From contig NZ_CP039647.1 of assembly GCF_004923315.1 (NCBI RefSeq), positions 744,001-808,000 on the forward strand: a DNA stretch of 64,000 nt. The letters run 5' to 3'. The number at the start of each line of letters is the position of its first letter. The first letter of the stretch is position 1. The notes under the pieces were generated by a model that saw only the letters and a list, made by a program, of their open reading frames with translations, was not told where the DNA came from and did not search any database. This document shows positions 1-7,473 of the stretch, piece after piece. The position numbers were made by a program, and so were the translations under genes. The DNA comes from Azospirillum sp. TSA2s (GTDB lineage Bacteria; Pseudomonadota; Alphaproteobacteria; Azospirillales; Azospirillaceae).

Positions 1-23
1 GAGAATTTGGGAAAGGCTGGAAA

Positions 24-48
24 GATTATCCGGCGTGAGTTGATAATC
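24..48. promoter_or_regulatory. Inverted repeat upstream of LysR gene, candidate operator
   Basis: GATTATC (24-30) and GATAATC (42-48) form a perfect 7-bp inverted repeat with an 11-bp spacer, ending 22 bp before the LysR start. LysR regulators often bind dyads of this kind near their own promoter, so autoregulation is a reasonable inference. The gene to the left lies outside the window. Confidence 0.4.
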
Positions 49-70
49 GCGGCGAACCAAGGCGGCGGGG

Positions 71-1042
71 GTGCGCATGGACCGGCTGACGAGCTTGACG
101 GCCTTTGTGCGGGTGGTGGAGTGCGGCGGCTTTTCCGCGGCGGCGCGGCGGCTGAACCTGTCCGTCACCATGGTGAGCAACCATGTCCAGGCGCTTGAGG
201 ACCGGCTGGCGGTCCGCCTGCTGAACCGGACCACGCGGCGGGTCAGCCTGACCGATGCCGGTCGGGCTTATTACGACCGCTGCATCACCATCCTCGCCGA
301 GCTGGAGGCCGCCGACGAGCTGGCCGTGGCGCTGAACGCGACGCCACGGGGCACCCTGCGCCTTCACATCGGCACGCACCTCGCCCGCTTCATCGCGCCG
401 GTGATTGGCGACTTCGTCACGCGCTACCCGGCGATTTCGGTGGAGTTGACCATCGGCGAGGCTTCGGTGGACATCGTGGACGAAGGATTTGACCTGGCGG
501 TGCACCCGTTGCAGCCGCAGAACACCAGCCTGATCTGCCGGCGGCTGACGCCCTGGCGGCATGTGCTGTGCGCGGCGCCGGCCTATCTCGAAAAGCACGG
601 CGCTCCCGAAAGCCTGGAGGATCTGGCGAACCATAATTGCCTGCGCTACAGCCATTACCCATTCGGCAATGAGTGGCGTTTCACCGGCCCGGACCAGTCG
701 GACCTGTCGGCTCGGGTGTCGGGCAATCTGGTGACCAACAGCGCGGAAACCCTGCTGCTGGTCGCCTTGAGCGGCGAGGGTCTGCTGCTGCTGCCCAGCT
801 TTATCGTACTGGACGCTTTGCGCAGCGGAGCCCTATGCCGGCTGCTGCCGGACCACCGGCCGGTGGAGTTCGCCATCAACGCCATCTATCCGCACCGCGA
901 TCACCTGTCCACCAAGGTGAGAACCTTCATCGACCTGCTGGCCGTGCATTTCGCCCGGCATCGCGAATGGCTGAACCCCTTCGACCCCTCCTCCGCGCGG
1001 TCGGGAGCCGGACCCGACGGATTGCCCCCGCACCAGGACTGA
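71..1042 (+). CDS. LysR-family transcriptional regulator
   Basis: A 323-residue DNA-binding regulator of usual LysR length. The N-terminal winged helix-turn-helix spans about residues 4-62, with the typical pattern LTAFVRVVECGGFSAAARR and the LNRTTRRVSLTDAG end of the domain. The rest is the effector-binding domain of the substrate-binding type, in the subgroup that resembles DsdC/AaeR-like solo LysR regulators. The start is a GTG at 71; an in-frame ATG at 77 is equally plausible. A dyad at 24-48 may be its own operator. The effector and targets cannot be read from the sequence. The next gene on the same strand is 210 bp away and has its own operators. Confidence 0.9.
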   Translation: MRMDRLTSLTAFVRVVECGGFSAAARRLNLSVTMVSNHVQALEDRLAVRLLNRTTRRVSLTDAGRAYYDRCITILAELEAADELAVALNATPRGTLRLHIGTHLARFIAPVIGDFVTRYPAISVELTIGEASVDIVDEGFDLAVHPLQPQNTSLICRRLTPWRHVLCAAPAYLEKHGAPESLEDLANHNCLRYSHYPFGNEWRFTGPDQSDLSARVSGNLVTNSAETLLLVALSGEGLLLLPSFIVLDALRSGALCRLLPDHRPVEFAINAIYPHRDHLSTKVRTFIDLLAVHFARHREWLNPFDPSSARSGAGPDGLPPHQD

Positions 1043-1078
1043 ACGGTCCCACAGGCGGCTTCGCCACTCGGTCGCCTA

Positions 1079-1103
1079 AACGCGGACAAAGATAGTCTTC
1101 GTT
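1079..1103. promoter_or_regulatory. Operator copy 1 of a 25-bp palindrome (Rrf2-linked)
   Basis: AACGCGGAC, a 7-bp spacer, then GTCTTCGTT. The right arm differs at two positions from the perfect complement GTCCGCGTT. The same 9-7-9 design recurs at 1121-1145 and in front of the Rrf2 gene at 2534-2558. It starts 42 bp before copy 2, about four helical turns. Confidence 0.7.
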
Positions 1104-1120
1104 TTCCGCTTGTGCGGAGA

Positions 1121-1145
1121 AACGCGGACTGATACTGTCTGCGTT
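1121..1145. promoter_or_regulatory. Operator copy 2 of a 25-bp palindrome (Rrf2-linked)
   Basis: AACGCGGAC, spacer TGATACT, then GTCTGCGTT. This is the best-matching copy, with one mismatch between the 9-bp arms. It ends 106 bp before the start of the NmrA-type reductase gene, so together with copy 1 it probably controls that gene. Confidence 0.75.
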
Positions 1146-1251
1146 ATTGGATGGGCAGCCGGATCGCGGTGATCCGCAAGCTTCGAACGCCCGCCGCCAT
1201 TTCCGGCTTTTCAATCGGGCACCGGATGCCCGTCGGACAGGAGAGGGACTC

Positions 1252-2007
1252 ATGAAAATCGTCGTCATCGGTGGAACGGGGCTGATCGGTTCCAAGCTTG
1301 TCGCCATCCTGAGCGCCAGCGGCCATGAGGTCGTGGCCGCCTCGCCCAGCAAGGGCGTGAACACCGTCACCGGCGAGGGACTGGCCGAGGCGCTGGCCGG
1401 CGCTGCGGCCGTCGTCGACGTGTCCAATGCCCCGTCCTTCGACGAAAAGGTCGTGACTGACTTCTTCCGGACCTCCGGCGGCAATCTGGCCGCGGCCGAA
1501 GCGAAGGCCGGTGTCCGCCACCATGTCACCCTGTCGATCGTCGGCACCGACAGCGTCGCCGACCTCGGCTATTTCCGTGCCAAGGTGGAACAGGAACGGC
1601 TGATCGCGCAGTCCGGCATCCCCTACACCATCGTCCGCGCCACCCAGTTCCTGGAATTCCTCGCCGGCATCGCCGATGGCCATGCCGATGGCGACACGGT
1701 GCGGCTGGCGCCGGTGCAGTTCCAGCCGATTGCCGCGGACGATGTGGCCACCATTCTGGCCGAGACCGCCCTGGCGCAGCCGCTCAACGGACGCATCGAC
1801 ATCGCCGGTCCGGACCGCGGTCCCTTCGCCGACATCATCGGCCGTTATCTCAAGGCAGTGGGCGACCGCCGCAACGCCGTCGGCGATCCGGCAGCTCGCT
1901 ATTTCGGCGGCAGCGTCACCGAATTTTCCCTGGTCCCCACCGGCCCGGCCCGCCTCGGCCGGATCAGCCTGACCGACTGGTTCGAACGGTCCAAGGCCGG
2001 CGCCTGA
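1252..2007 (+). CDS. NmrA-like NAD(P)-binding SDR family oxidoreductase
   Basis: A 251-residue protein of the atypical short-chain dehydrogenase group (NmrA/quinone-reductase-like). It opens with a Rossmann strand and the glycine motif GGTGLIGSKL at about residues 7-16, binding NAD(P). The central part contains TLSIVGTD and the VRATQFLEFL region typical of NmrA-like members. I chose the ATG at 1252 because GGAGAGGG lies just upstream; a longer reading frame begins at 1147 but would run through operator copy 2. It probably acts on a small redox metabolite or quinone. A cupin gene follows 72 bp later and may be co-transcribed. The two upstream operators shared with the Rrf2 gene suggest redox- or stress-linked control. 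Confidence 0.85.
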   Translation: MKIVVIGGTGLIGSKLVAILSASGHEVVAASPSKGVNTVTGEGLAEALAGAAAVVDVSNAPSFDEKVVTDFFRTSGGNLAAAEAKAGVRHHVTLSIVGTDSVADLGYFRAKVEQERLIAQSGIPYTIVRATQFLEFLAGIADGHADGDTVRLAPVQFQPIAADDVATILAETALAQPLNGRIDIAGPDRGPFADIIGRYLKAVGDRRNAVGDPAARYFGGSVTEFSLVPTGPARLGRISLTDWFERSKAGA

Positions 2008-2079
2008 TCGACTTTCCGGCCCAAGGCGTCGCTACCCGGCGTCCAATCAAAACCCCTCGATTGCTGAAGGAGCAGACCC

Positions 2080-2496
2080 ATGAAGCGCTTTATCGCCCCC
2101 CTCTTGTTCGTGACCCTGCCGTTCGCCACGGCGCTCGCCGATACCCCCCAGTCGAAAAATGCCAAGGTGACCTTGGTCTACGAACACGCACTGCCCGACG
2201 TGCCTGGCAAGAGCGTCAAGGGCGTGCTGGTCGAATATGGTCCGGGCGGCTATTCGCCTGCCCATACCCATGCGAAGTCGGCGCTCATCTACGCCACCGT
2301 GCTGGAAGGGGCGATCCGCAGCAAGGTCAATGACGGCCCGACCAAAACCTATCGGGTGGGCGAGAACTTCACCGAACTGCCGGGCGACCATCATGGGGTC
2401 AGCGCCAACGCCAGCGACACCAAGCCGGCGAAGCTCCTTGCGGTCTTCGTGGTGGACACCGCCGACACGGAGCTGACCACGCTGGACAATAAGTGA
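2080..2496 (+). CDS. Small periplasmic cupin-domain protein
   Basis: A 138-residue protein with a clear signal peptide (MKRFIAPLLFVTLPFATALA, cleavage after about residue 20). It has one cupin beta-barrel, with the metal-type motif GGYSPAHTHAKSALIYATVLEG at residues 56-77 and the second cupin motif around LPGDHHGVSANAS. The histidines H62, H64 and H106-H107 could hold a metal. The start has AAGGAG upstream. Its position after the NmrA-type gene and before the Rrf2 gene suggests a small redox- or stress-response unit. The substrate is unknown. Confidence 0.8.
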   Translation: MKRFIAPLLFVTLPFATALADTPQSKNAKVTLVYEHALPDVPGKSVKGVLVEYGPGGYSPAHTHAKSALIYATVLEGAIRSKVNDGPTKTYRVGENFTELPGDHHGVSANASDTKPAKLLAVFVVDTADTELTTLDNK

Positions 2497-2533
2497 CGGG
2501 GAAGTTGCGGAACAGGGATGGCTTGCGCTTTTA

Positions 2534-2558
2534 AACGCGGATTATTAGTGTCCCTGTT
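2534..2558. promoter_or_regulatory. Operator copy 3, upstream of the Rrf2 gene
   Basis: AACGCGGAT, spacer TATTAGT, then GTCCCTGTT. It has the same 25-bp length and 9-7-9 spacing as the copies at 1079 and 1121. It ends 24 bp before the Rrf2 start codon, the position expected for an autoregulatory site. Confidence 0.7.
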
Positions 2559-2582
2559 CCCCATTTTCTATCGGAACCGGCC

Positions 2583-3113
2583 ATGGCACATCTCACCGTC
2601 AGCGTCGAGTACGGCATTCACTGCCTTCTCTGGCTGGTCTCATCGGGCAACCAGCCACTGAGCAGCCGTGACCTGGCCGAACTGCAGGGCATCTCGTCGT
2701 CCTTTCTGGCCAAGATTTTCCCGAAGCTCGAAAAGGCCGGACTCGTCATGGCCAGCGAAGGCGTGCGCGGCGGCTATCGGCTGGCCAAAGCGCCGGAGGA
2801 CATCACCTTTCTGGACATCGTCGATGCGATCGAAGGCGACAAGCCGCTTTTCGATTGCCAGGAAATCCGCGGTCGCTGCGCCGTGTTCGGGGAGCGACCG
2901 CCCTCCTGGGCGACATCCGGTGTCTGTGCGGTGCATGCGGTGATGCTGCGCGCGGAAAAGGCGATGCGGGCGGAATTGGCCAAGGAGACACTTGCCAGTG
3001 TCGCCAATACATTCAGCCTAAAGGCACCGGCGGAATTCTCCGACAAAATTGCACACTGGATGCAGGACCGGTTCAATGCCCGGACCTCGACACGCACGTC
3101 GCGATCCAAATGA
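2583..3113 (+). CDS. Rrf2-family transcriptional regulator
   Basis: A 176-residue regulator. The winged helix covers about residues 1-75: LTVSVEYGIHCLLWL, the recognition helix region ISSSFLAKIFPKLEKAGLV, and the wing GVRGGYRLAK. Rrf2 proteins such as IscR and NsrR sense iron-sulfur status, nitric oxide or redox state through three cysteines. Here the candidates are C92, C99 and C115, plus C14 in helix 1. Their spacing is wider than the C-x5-C-x5-C of IscR, so cluster binding is not certain and a thiol switch is possible. The protein probably binds the 25-bp palindromes at 2534, 1121 and 1079, giving autoregulation and control of the NmrA-type gene. Confidence 0.9.
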   Translation: MAHLTVSVEYGIHCLLWLVSSGNQPLSSRDLAELQGISSSFLAKIFPKLEKAGLVMASEGVRGGYRLAKAPEDITFLDIVDAIEGDKPLFDCQEIRGRCAVFGERPPSWATSGVCAVHAVMLRAEKAMRAELAKETLASVANTFSLKAPAEFSDKIAHWMQDRFNARTSTRTSRSK

Positions 3114-3506
3114 ATCGTCCGTCATCCCCAGGCGGGACGCAGAGCATCGGACATTGAGCTTGGATGCGGCGTCGGGACTGAGATAACGACCATAACATTC
3201 ATAGGATATGAATGATTTATATCGCCGGCCATCACGTTGCCGTGCGACCTGCTCACAAGCCTCATTGACGGCTGCAGCACTTCGCTCCATTCAACCGCGC
3301 ATTCTGGATATCCATCCAGCTCCCGACGCCAAGTGCGACAATCTGTCCGCTCTTAAAGATATATTTTTTGAGCATATTATATCCACAGCATCAAGCGGCC
3401 GGCGCCAACGGCGACACGCTCAATGCACCTGACACGTCACGCTGTGGACGCCGTCGACAACCGCCGACAGAGCGTACCGGCGCACTGGAGCCGAGGAGCT
3501 CAGATC
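3114..3506. promoter_or_regulatory. Leader of the alternative oxidase gene with two dyads
   Basis: This 393-bp stretch holds no convincing gene and is richer in A+T than its surroundings. Two dyads stand out. ATTCAT-5-ATGAAT is perfect at 3197-3213. GATATA (3358-3363) and TATATC (3378-3383) flank an AT-rich core with TTGAGC. Alternative oxidase genes in some bacteria are induced by nitric oxide through NsrR, so these are candidate regulator sites. Neither is a clear match to a motif I can name. Confidence 0.4.
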
Positions 3507-4169
3507 ATGAATACCTTCATCCTCACCACGCATCATACGCCTCGCAACGTCAGTGACCGCATTGCGCTGGGCTTCACCAAGGTGCTGCGCCTGCTGGCCG
3601 ACACCTTCTTCGCCAAGCGCTATGGACATCGCGCCATCGTCCTGGAAACGGTGGCGGCGGTTCCGGGCATGGTCGGCGCCACACTGCAGCATCTGCGCTG
3701 CCTGCGCCGCATGCAGCATGACCAGGGCTGGATTCACACCTTGCTCGACGAGGCCGAGAATGAACGCATGCACCTGATGACCTTCATCGAGGTGGCGAAG
3801 CCGAACTGGCTGGAACGCGTCCTGATCCTGCTGACCCAGGGGGCTTTCTACAACGCTTTCTTCCTGCTGTACCTGATCTCGCCGCAGACGGCCCACCGGG
3901 TGGTCGGCTATTTCGAAGAGGAAGCGGTCATCAGCTACACCGGCTACCTCGCTGAAATCGACGCCGGCCGACATGCGAACCCGCCGGCCCCGCGCCTTGC
4001 CATCGATTACTGGCAGCTTCCGGAAACCGCCACCCTGCGCGATGTCGTGCTCGCCGTCCGCAATGACGAGGCCAACCATCGCGACGTGAACCACGGCTTC
4101 GCCGATACGCTGGCCGGCCGGCCGGCCGCCGATGCGGATCACCGTGACGAATCGCGCAAGGCGGCTTGA
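3507..4169 (+). CDS. aox: Alternative oxidase (cyanide-insensitive quinol oxidase)
   Basis: A 220-residue di-iron quinol oxidase that would pass electrons from ubiquinol to oxygen without pumping protons, at the inner membrane face. All iron ligands expected for the family are present: E47 in the LET motif, E86 and H89 in NERMH, a glutamate of FEEEA at 137-139, and E188 and H191 in NDEANH. I chose the ATG at 3507 because GAGGAG lies upstream; an upstream frame from 3423 lacks a good ribosome site. The protein is at the short end of the family, as is usual for bacterial forms. Alternative oxidase is uncommon in bacteria, and its role here may be respiration under nitric oxide, cyanide or redox stress. 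The Rrf2 gene just upstream fits such a role. Confidence 0.93.
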   Translation: MNTFILTTHHTPRNVSDRIALGFTKVLRLLADTFFAKRYGHRAIVLETVAAVPGMVGATLQHLRCLRRMQHDQGWIHTLLDEAENERMHLMTFIEVAKPNWLERVLILLTQGAFYNAFFLLYLISPQTAHRVVGYFEEEAVISYTGYLAEIDAGRHANPPAPRLAIDYWQLPETATLRDVVLAVRNDEANHRDVNHGFADTLAGRPAADADHRDESRKAA

Positions 4170-4487
4170 TCGAAGGTGCCAAGGTGGCCGTTTTCGCCCG
4201 CAATGCGAAAGTCCGGCAGAACCGGCCGCCAAAGCTCAGGTTCCGATGCTGGCCGTCGCCGGTGAAGAACGTATTTGGGCGGTGCCGCTTTTCGTCTGAT
4301 GACGTCATCTCTCAAGAATCGGGAGCCTCGGGAATCCCGGCCCCGTGCACCATCTCCAGCCAAACGCTGCCGAAGGCATTGCTCCAAAAGAGCACGCACG
4401 AGGATCTTGAGAAACCTCCGCCATGACCGTATCGTTCTTGTGCCGCAGATAGACTGCGGCGTTCTTTCAGCAAGGAGCTTGCTGAGC
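4170..4487. promoter_or_regulatory. Leader of the NAD salvage operon with a small hairpin
   Basis: This 318-bp gap contains no convincing gene. Close to the nadM start, GCCGCAG (4442-4448) and CTGCGGC (4454-4460) form a perfect 7-bp stem with a 5-nt loop, 28 bp before the start codon. It could be an operator for a NAD regulator or an RNA hairpin. It does not match the NrtR or NadR motifs as I know them. Confidence 0.35.
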
Positions 4488-5645
4488 ATGGTTTCTACCA
4501 ACAGCACCGGACGCGAGTCCGGCACCCTGTCGTTGCCGAGGAAGACCGCGGTTCCCAATGCCCAAGGCGCCCTGGCCACCAGAGCGGATAGCGCCTTGGC
4601 ATACGATTTTCTAGTTTTCGTCGGCCGCTTCCGCCCGTTCCATATCGGCCATCTCACCGTCATGCAGCGGGCTTTGTCGCTGGGGCGCCATCTGATCGTG
4701 CTGGTCGGATCGTCGCGTCAGGCGCGCAGCCACCGGAATCCCTTCCGCTTCGAAGAGGTGCGCTCCTGCATAGCAGACGCCTTCACACCGGAAGAGTGCG
4801 AGCGCATCACGGTGCTTCCCCTCATCGACCGCTACAACGACCTGGAATGGATCCGCGATGTCCAGGCCGCGGTGCATGGTGTCGTCGTGCAGCATCACCG
4901 GCCTGCCGATGGCTCCACCCCAAGGGTTGGCCTGATCGGTCATTCGAAGGACCACAGCAGCTACTATCTGCGCATGTTCCCGCAATGGGGCGCCGTGGAA
5001 TGCATGAACTGCCGGGGGATTTCGGCCACGCCCATCCGCGACGCCTATTTCGCCGACGCGGCGGCGGCGCTGGAGGCATGGAAAGAGGCATTGCCCGCGA
5101 ATGTCACCGCCTTCATGGCGGAGTTCGCACGCACCGACGAGTACAAGCGGCTGGCCGAGGAAAGCGCCTATATCGCCAAATATAAGGCAGGCTGGGCCAA
5201 CGCACCTTACCCTCCGACCTTTCTGACCGCCGATGCCGTGGTGGTCCTGTCCGGTCACGTTCTGCTGGTCGAACGCCGGGGCCTGCCGGGACGCGGTTTG
5301 CTGGCACTGCCCGGAGGCTTCGTCGGCCAGCATGAGCGGATCAAGGACGCCATGATCCGCGAGTTGCGAGAGGAGACGAAGCTCAAAATTCCAGCGGGCT
5401 TTCTGGAGGGCGGCATCCGCGCCAGCCAGATCTTCGATCACCCCTACCGCTCGACGCGCGGGCGCACGGTGACTCAAGCCTTCCTCATCCAGCTCAAGCC
5501 CACCGACGAAGGCTTTCCCAAGGTGCGTGGCGGTGACGACGCCAAATCGGCCCGCTGGATGCCGATCGCGGAAATCGATCCCGAACAGATGTTCGAGGAT
5601 CACTTCCATATCATCCAAACACTGATCGCGTTGTCCAACAACTGA
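4488..5645 (+). CDS. nadM: Bifunctional NMN adenylyltransferase / Nudix hydrolase
   Basis: A 385-residue two-domain enzyme. The first half (about residues 40-210) is a nucleotidyltransferase with the HIGH signature in FRPFHIGHL at about residue 52 and the ISATPIRD motif. It joins ATP to NMN (or NaMN) to make dinucleotide. The second half is a Nudix hydrolase whose box starts at about residue 279 and runs GFVGQHERIKDAMIRELREE; the usual glycine near its end is replaced by lysine. This matches the NadM-Nudix fusions of cyanobacteria and Francisella. The ATG at 4488 has AAGGAG upstream, and the frame extends further upstream without support. It is the first gene of the NAD operon. Confidence 0.93.
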   Translation: MVSTNSTGRESGTLSLPRKTAVPNAQGALATRADSALAYDFLVFVGRFRPFHIGHLTVMQRALSLGRHLIVLVGSSRQARSHRNPFRFEEVRSCIADAFTPEECERITVLPLIDRYNDLEWIRDVQAAVHGVVVQHHRPADGSTPRVGLIGHSKDHSSYYLRMFPQWGAVECMNCRGISATPIRDAYFADAAAALEAWKEALPANVTAFMAEFARTDEYKRLAEESAYIAKYKAGWANAPYPPTFLTADAVVVLSGHVLLVERRGLPGRGLLALPGGFVGQHERIKDAMIRELREETKLKIPAGFLEGGIRASQIFDHPYRSTRGRTVTQAFLIQLKPTDEGFPKVRGGDDAKSARWMPIAEIDPEQMFEDHFHIIQTLIALSNN

Positions 5646-5730
5646 GTGCGGTGTCCATCCGGCGCTGCAATCCAGCATGACGACCAAGCCCGCCGGACAG
5701 ACCGGCGGCATTCGGCAAAGGAGCTTTGCC

Positions 5731-7443
5731 ATGTCAACCACTCCGTCCACCACTCTGCGCATCGTCTGCGTCCAGGCCAACCCCACGGTCGGCGCCCTCC
5801 AGGATAACTTCGCCATCATCCGCCGCCGCCGCGAGCAGTACCGCGGCAAGGCCGACCTGCTGGTGTTCAGCGAATGTTTCGGCACCGGCTATCCGCTTCA
5901 GGATCTGGTGCTGCGTCCGGGCTTTCGGCGCGATTTCCGCACGGCGCTCGACGCGCTGGCCGGCGAGATGCGGGGCGACGGCGGACCGGCGGTGCTGGTC
6001 GGCGGTCCGCTCGACGGCGCCGCCCTGCCCCACAACGCAGCCTTTCTCATCGAGACCGACGGTTCGATGAAGATCGTGCTCAAGCACACGCTTCCAAACG
6101 ACGAGGTCTATGACGAGAAGCGGGTTTTCGCCCCCGGCCCGCTGCCCTCGCCCGTCGATTTCCGCGGCTTCCGCTTGGGCATCGCCATCTGCGAGGATTT
6201 CTGGCACGGCAAGGTCGCCCAGTCCCTGGCGGCCGAAGGGGCAGAGGTGCTGATCGTACCGAACGGCTCGCATTTCAGGACCGGAAAGCAGGCGGTGCGG
6301 CTCGCCATCGGCCGGCGCACGGTCAAGGCCACCGGCTTGGCCGTCCTCTACGTCAATCAGATCGGCGGACAGGACAGCCTGGTGTTCGATGGGGGAAGCT
6401 ATGTGATGGACCGGGCCGGGCTGGTGATCGCCCAGGCCGGCTTCCGGGAATGCGAGTTCGACATCACGCTGGAGCGCGGCGAGGACGGAGCCGTCGCTCT
6501 GCGGCGCGGCGACGTGCTCGGCATGCTGCCGAACGGTTACCCCGAGGAGACCGAGGCCATGTACCAGGCGTTGGTGCTGGGCTTGCGCGACTATGTGAAC
6601 AAGAACGGTTTTCCCGGTGTGGTGCTCGGCATGTCGGGCGGCATCGACAGTGCTTTGTCGGCCGCCGTCGCGGTGGACGCGCTTGGCGCCGGGCGCGTGC
6701 TGCCGGTGCGCATGCCGTCGCCCTATACCTCGGCGGAGAGCATGGAGGATGCCGAACGGGCCGCCACCCTGCTCGGCACCCGCCTGCTCACCGTGCCGAT
6801 CGCGCCGGCGATGGCCGCCTTCGACGGCATGCTCGCTCCGGTCTTCAATGACCTGCCGGTGCCGGTGGCGGACACCACGTTGGAGAATGTCCAGGCGAGG
6901 GCGCGCGGCATGACCCTGATGGCCCTGTCCAACCGGCTTGGGCTGATGGTGCTGAGCACCGGCAACAAGAGCGAGATGAGTGTGGGCTATGCGACCCTCT
7001 ACGGCGACATGTGCGGCGGCTATTCGGTGCTGAAGGACGTCTACAAGACGGTCGTCTTCCGTCTGGCACGCTGGCGCAACACGCACCGCGCCGAAGGCCT
7101 GCTCGGCCCGCAAGGGGCCGTGATGCCGGACCGCATCATCGCCAAGCCGCCGAGCGCCGAACTGCGCGAGGGGCAGACAGACGAGCAGGCGCTGGGCGCC
7201 TACGAGCATCTTGACGCGGTGCTCGCGACCATGGTCGAGGGTCTGAATGGGGCGGACCGTGCCGCCGAACTGGCGAGCGCTGCCGTCGGCCAGCCGATTT
7301 CCACCGCCTATGCCGAGCGCATCGCCCGCATGACGGCGCGTGCGCAGTACAAGCGCGACCAGAGCCCTCCGGGCGTCGTCGTCACCGAACGGACCTATGG
7401 GCCGGGCTGGCGTCTGCCGGTCACCAACCATTACGGGCTGTGA
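5731..7443 (+). CDS. nadE: Glutamine-dependent NAD+ synthetase
   Basis: A 570-residue enzyme that amidates nicotinate adenine dinucleotide to NAD+ with ATP and glutamine. The N-terminal nitrilase-type glutaminase carries the triad E48, K118 and C154 (SECFGTGY, LKHTLPN, AICEDFW). The C-terminal synthetase has the ATP pyrophosphatase loop MSGGIDSALS at about 302 and the STGNKSEMSVGY motif. The start at 5731 follows AAAGGAG; an earlier frame start at 5677 lacks this. Length is normal for the glutamine-dependent form. It lies 85 bp after nadM and 30 bp before pncB, so the genes are very likely one transcript. Confidence 0.95.
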   Translation: MSTTPSTTLRIVCVQANPTVGALQDNFAIIRRRREQYRGKADLLVFSECFGTGYPLQDLVLRPGFRRDFRTALDALAGEMRGDGGPAVLVGGPLDGAALPHNAAFLIETDGSMKIVLKHTLPNDEVYDEKRVFAPGPLPSPVDFRGFRLGIAICEDFWHGKVAQSLAAEGAEVLIVPNGSHFRTGKQAVRLAIGRRTVKATGLAVLYVNQIGGQDSLVFDGGSYVMDRAGLVIAQAGFRECEFDITLERGEDGAVALRRGDVLGMLPNGYPEETEAMYQALVLGLRDYVNKNGFPGVVLGMSGGIDSALSAAVAVDALGAGRVLPVRMPSPYTSAESMEDAERAATLLGTRLLTVPIAPAMAAFDGMLAPVFNDLPVPVADTTLENVQARARGMTLMALSNRLGLMVLSTGNKSEMSVGYATLYGDMCGGYSVLKDVYKTVVFRLARWRNTHRAEGLLGPQGAVMPDRIIAKPPSAELREGQTDEQALGAYEHLDAVLATMVEGLNGADRAAELASAAVGQPISTAYAERIARMTARAQYKRDQSPPGVVVTERTYGPGWRLPVTNHYGL

Positions 7444-7473
7444 CCCGGTCAGCGAGAACAGGAGGTTTCAGCC

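Noticed and set aside
4275-4487. N-terminal extension of NadM
   Set aside because: The added 71 residues are basic and low-complexity. A strong ribosome site stands before the ATG at 4488.
4170-4487. NAD-sensing riboswitch before nadM
   Set aside because: Only one small hairpin is visible and no conserved riboswitch core could be recognised.
5734-7431. Minus-strand 565-residue frame opposite nadE
   Set aside because: Composition of a shadow frame with no domain; nadE motifs are complete on the plus strand.
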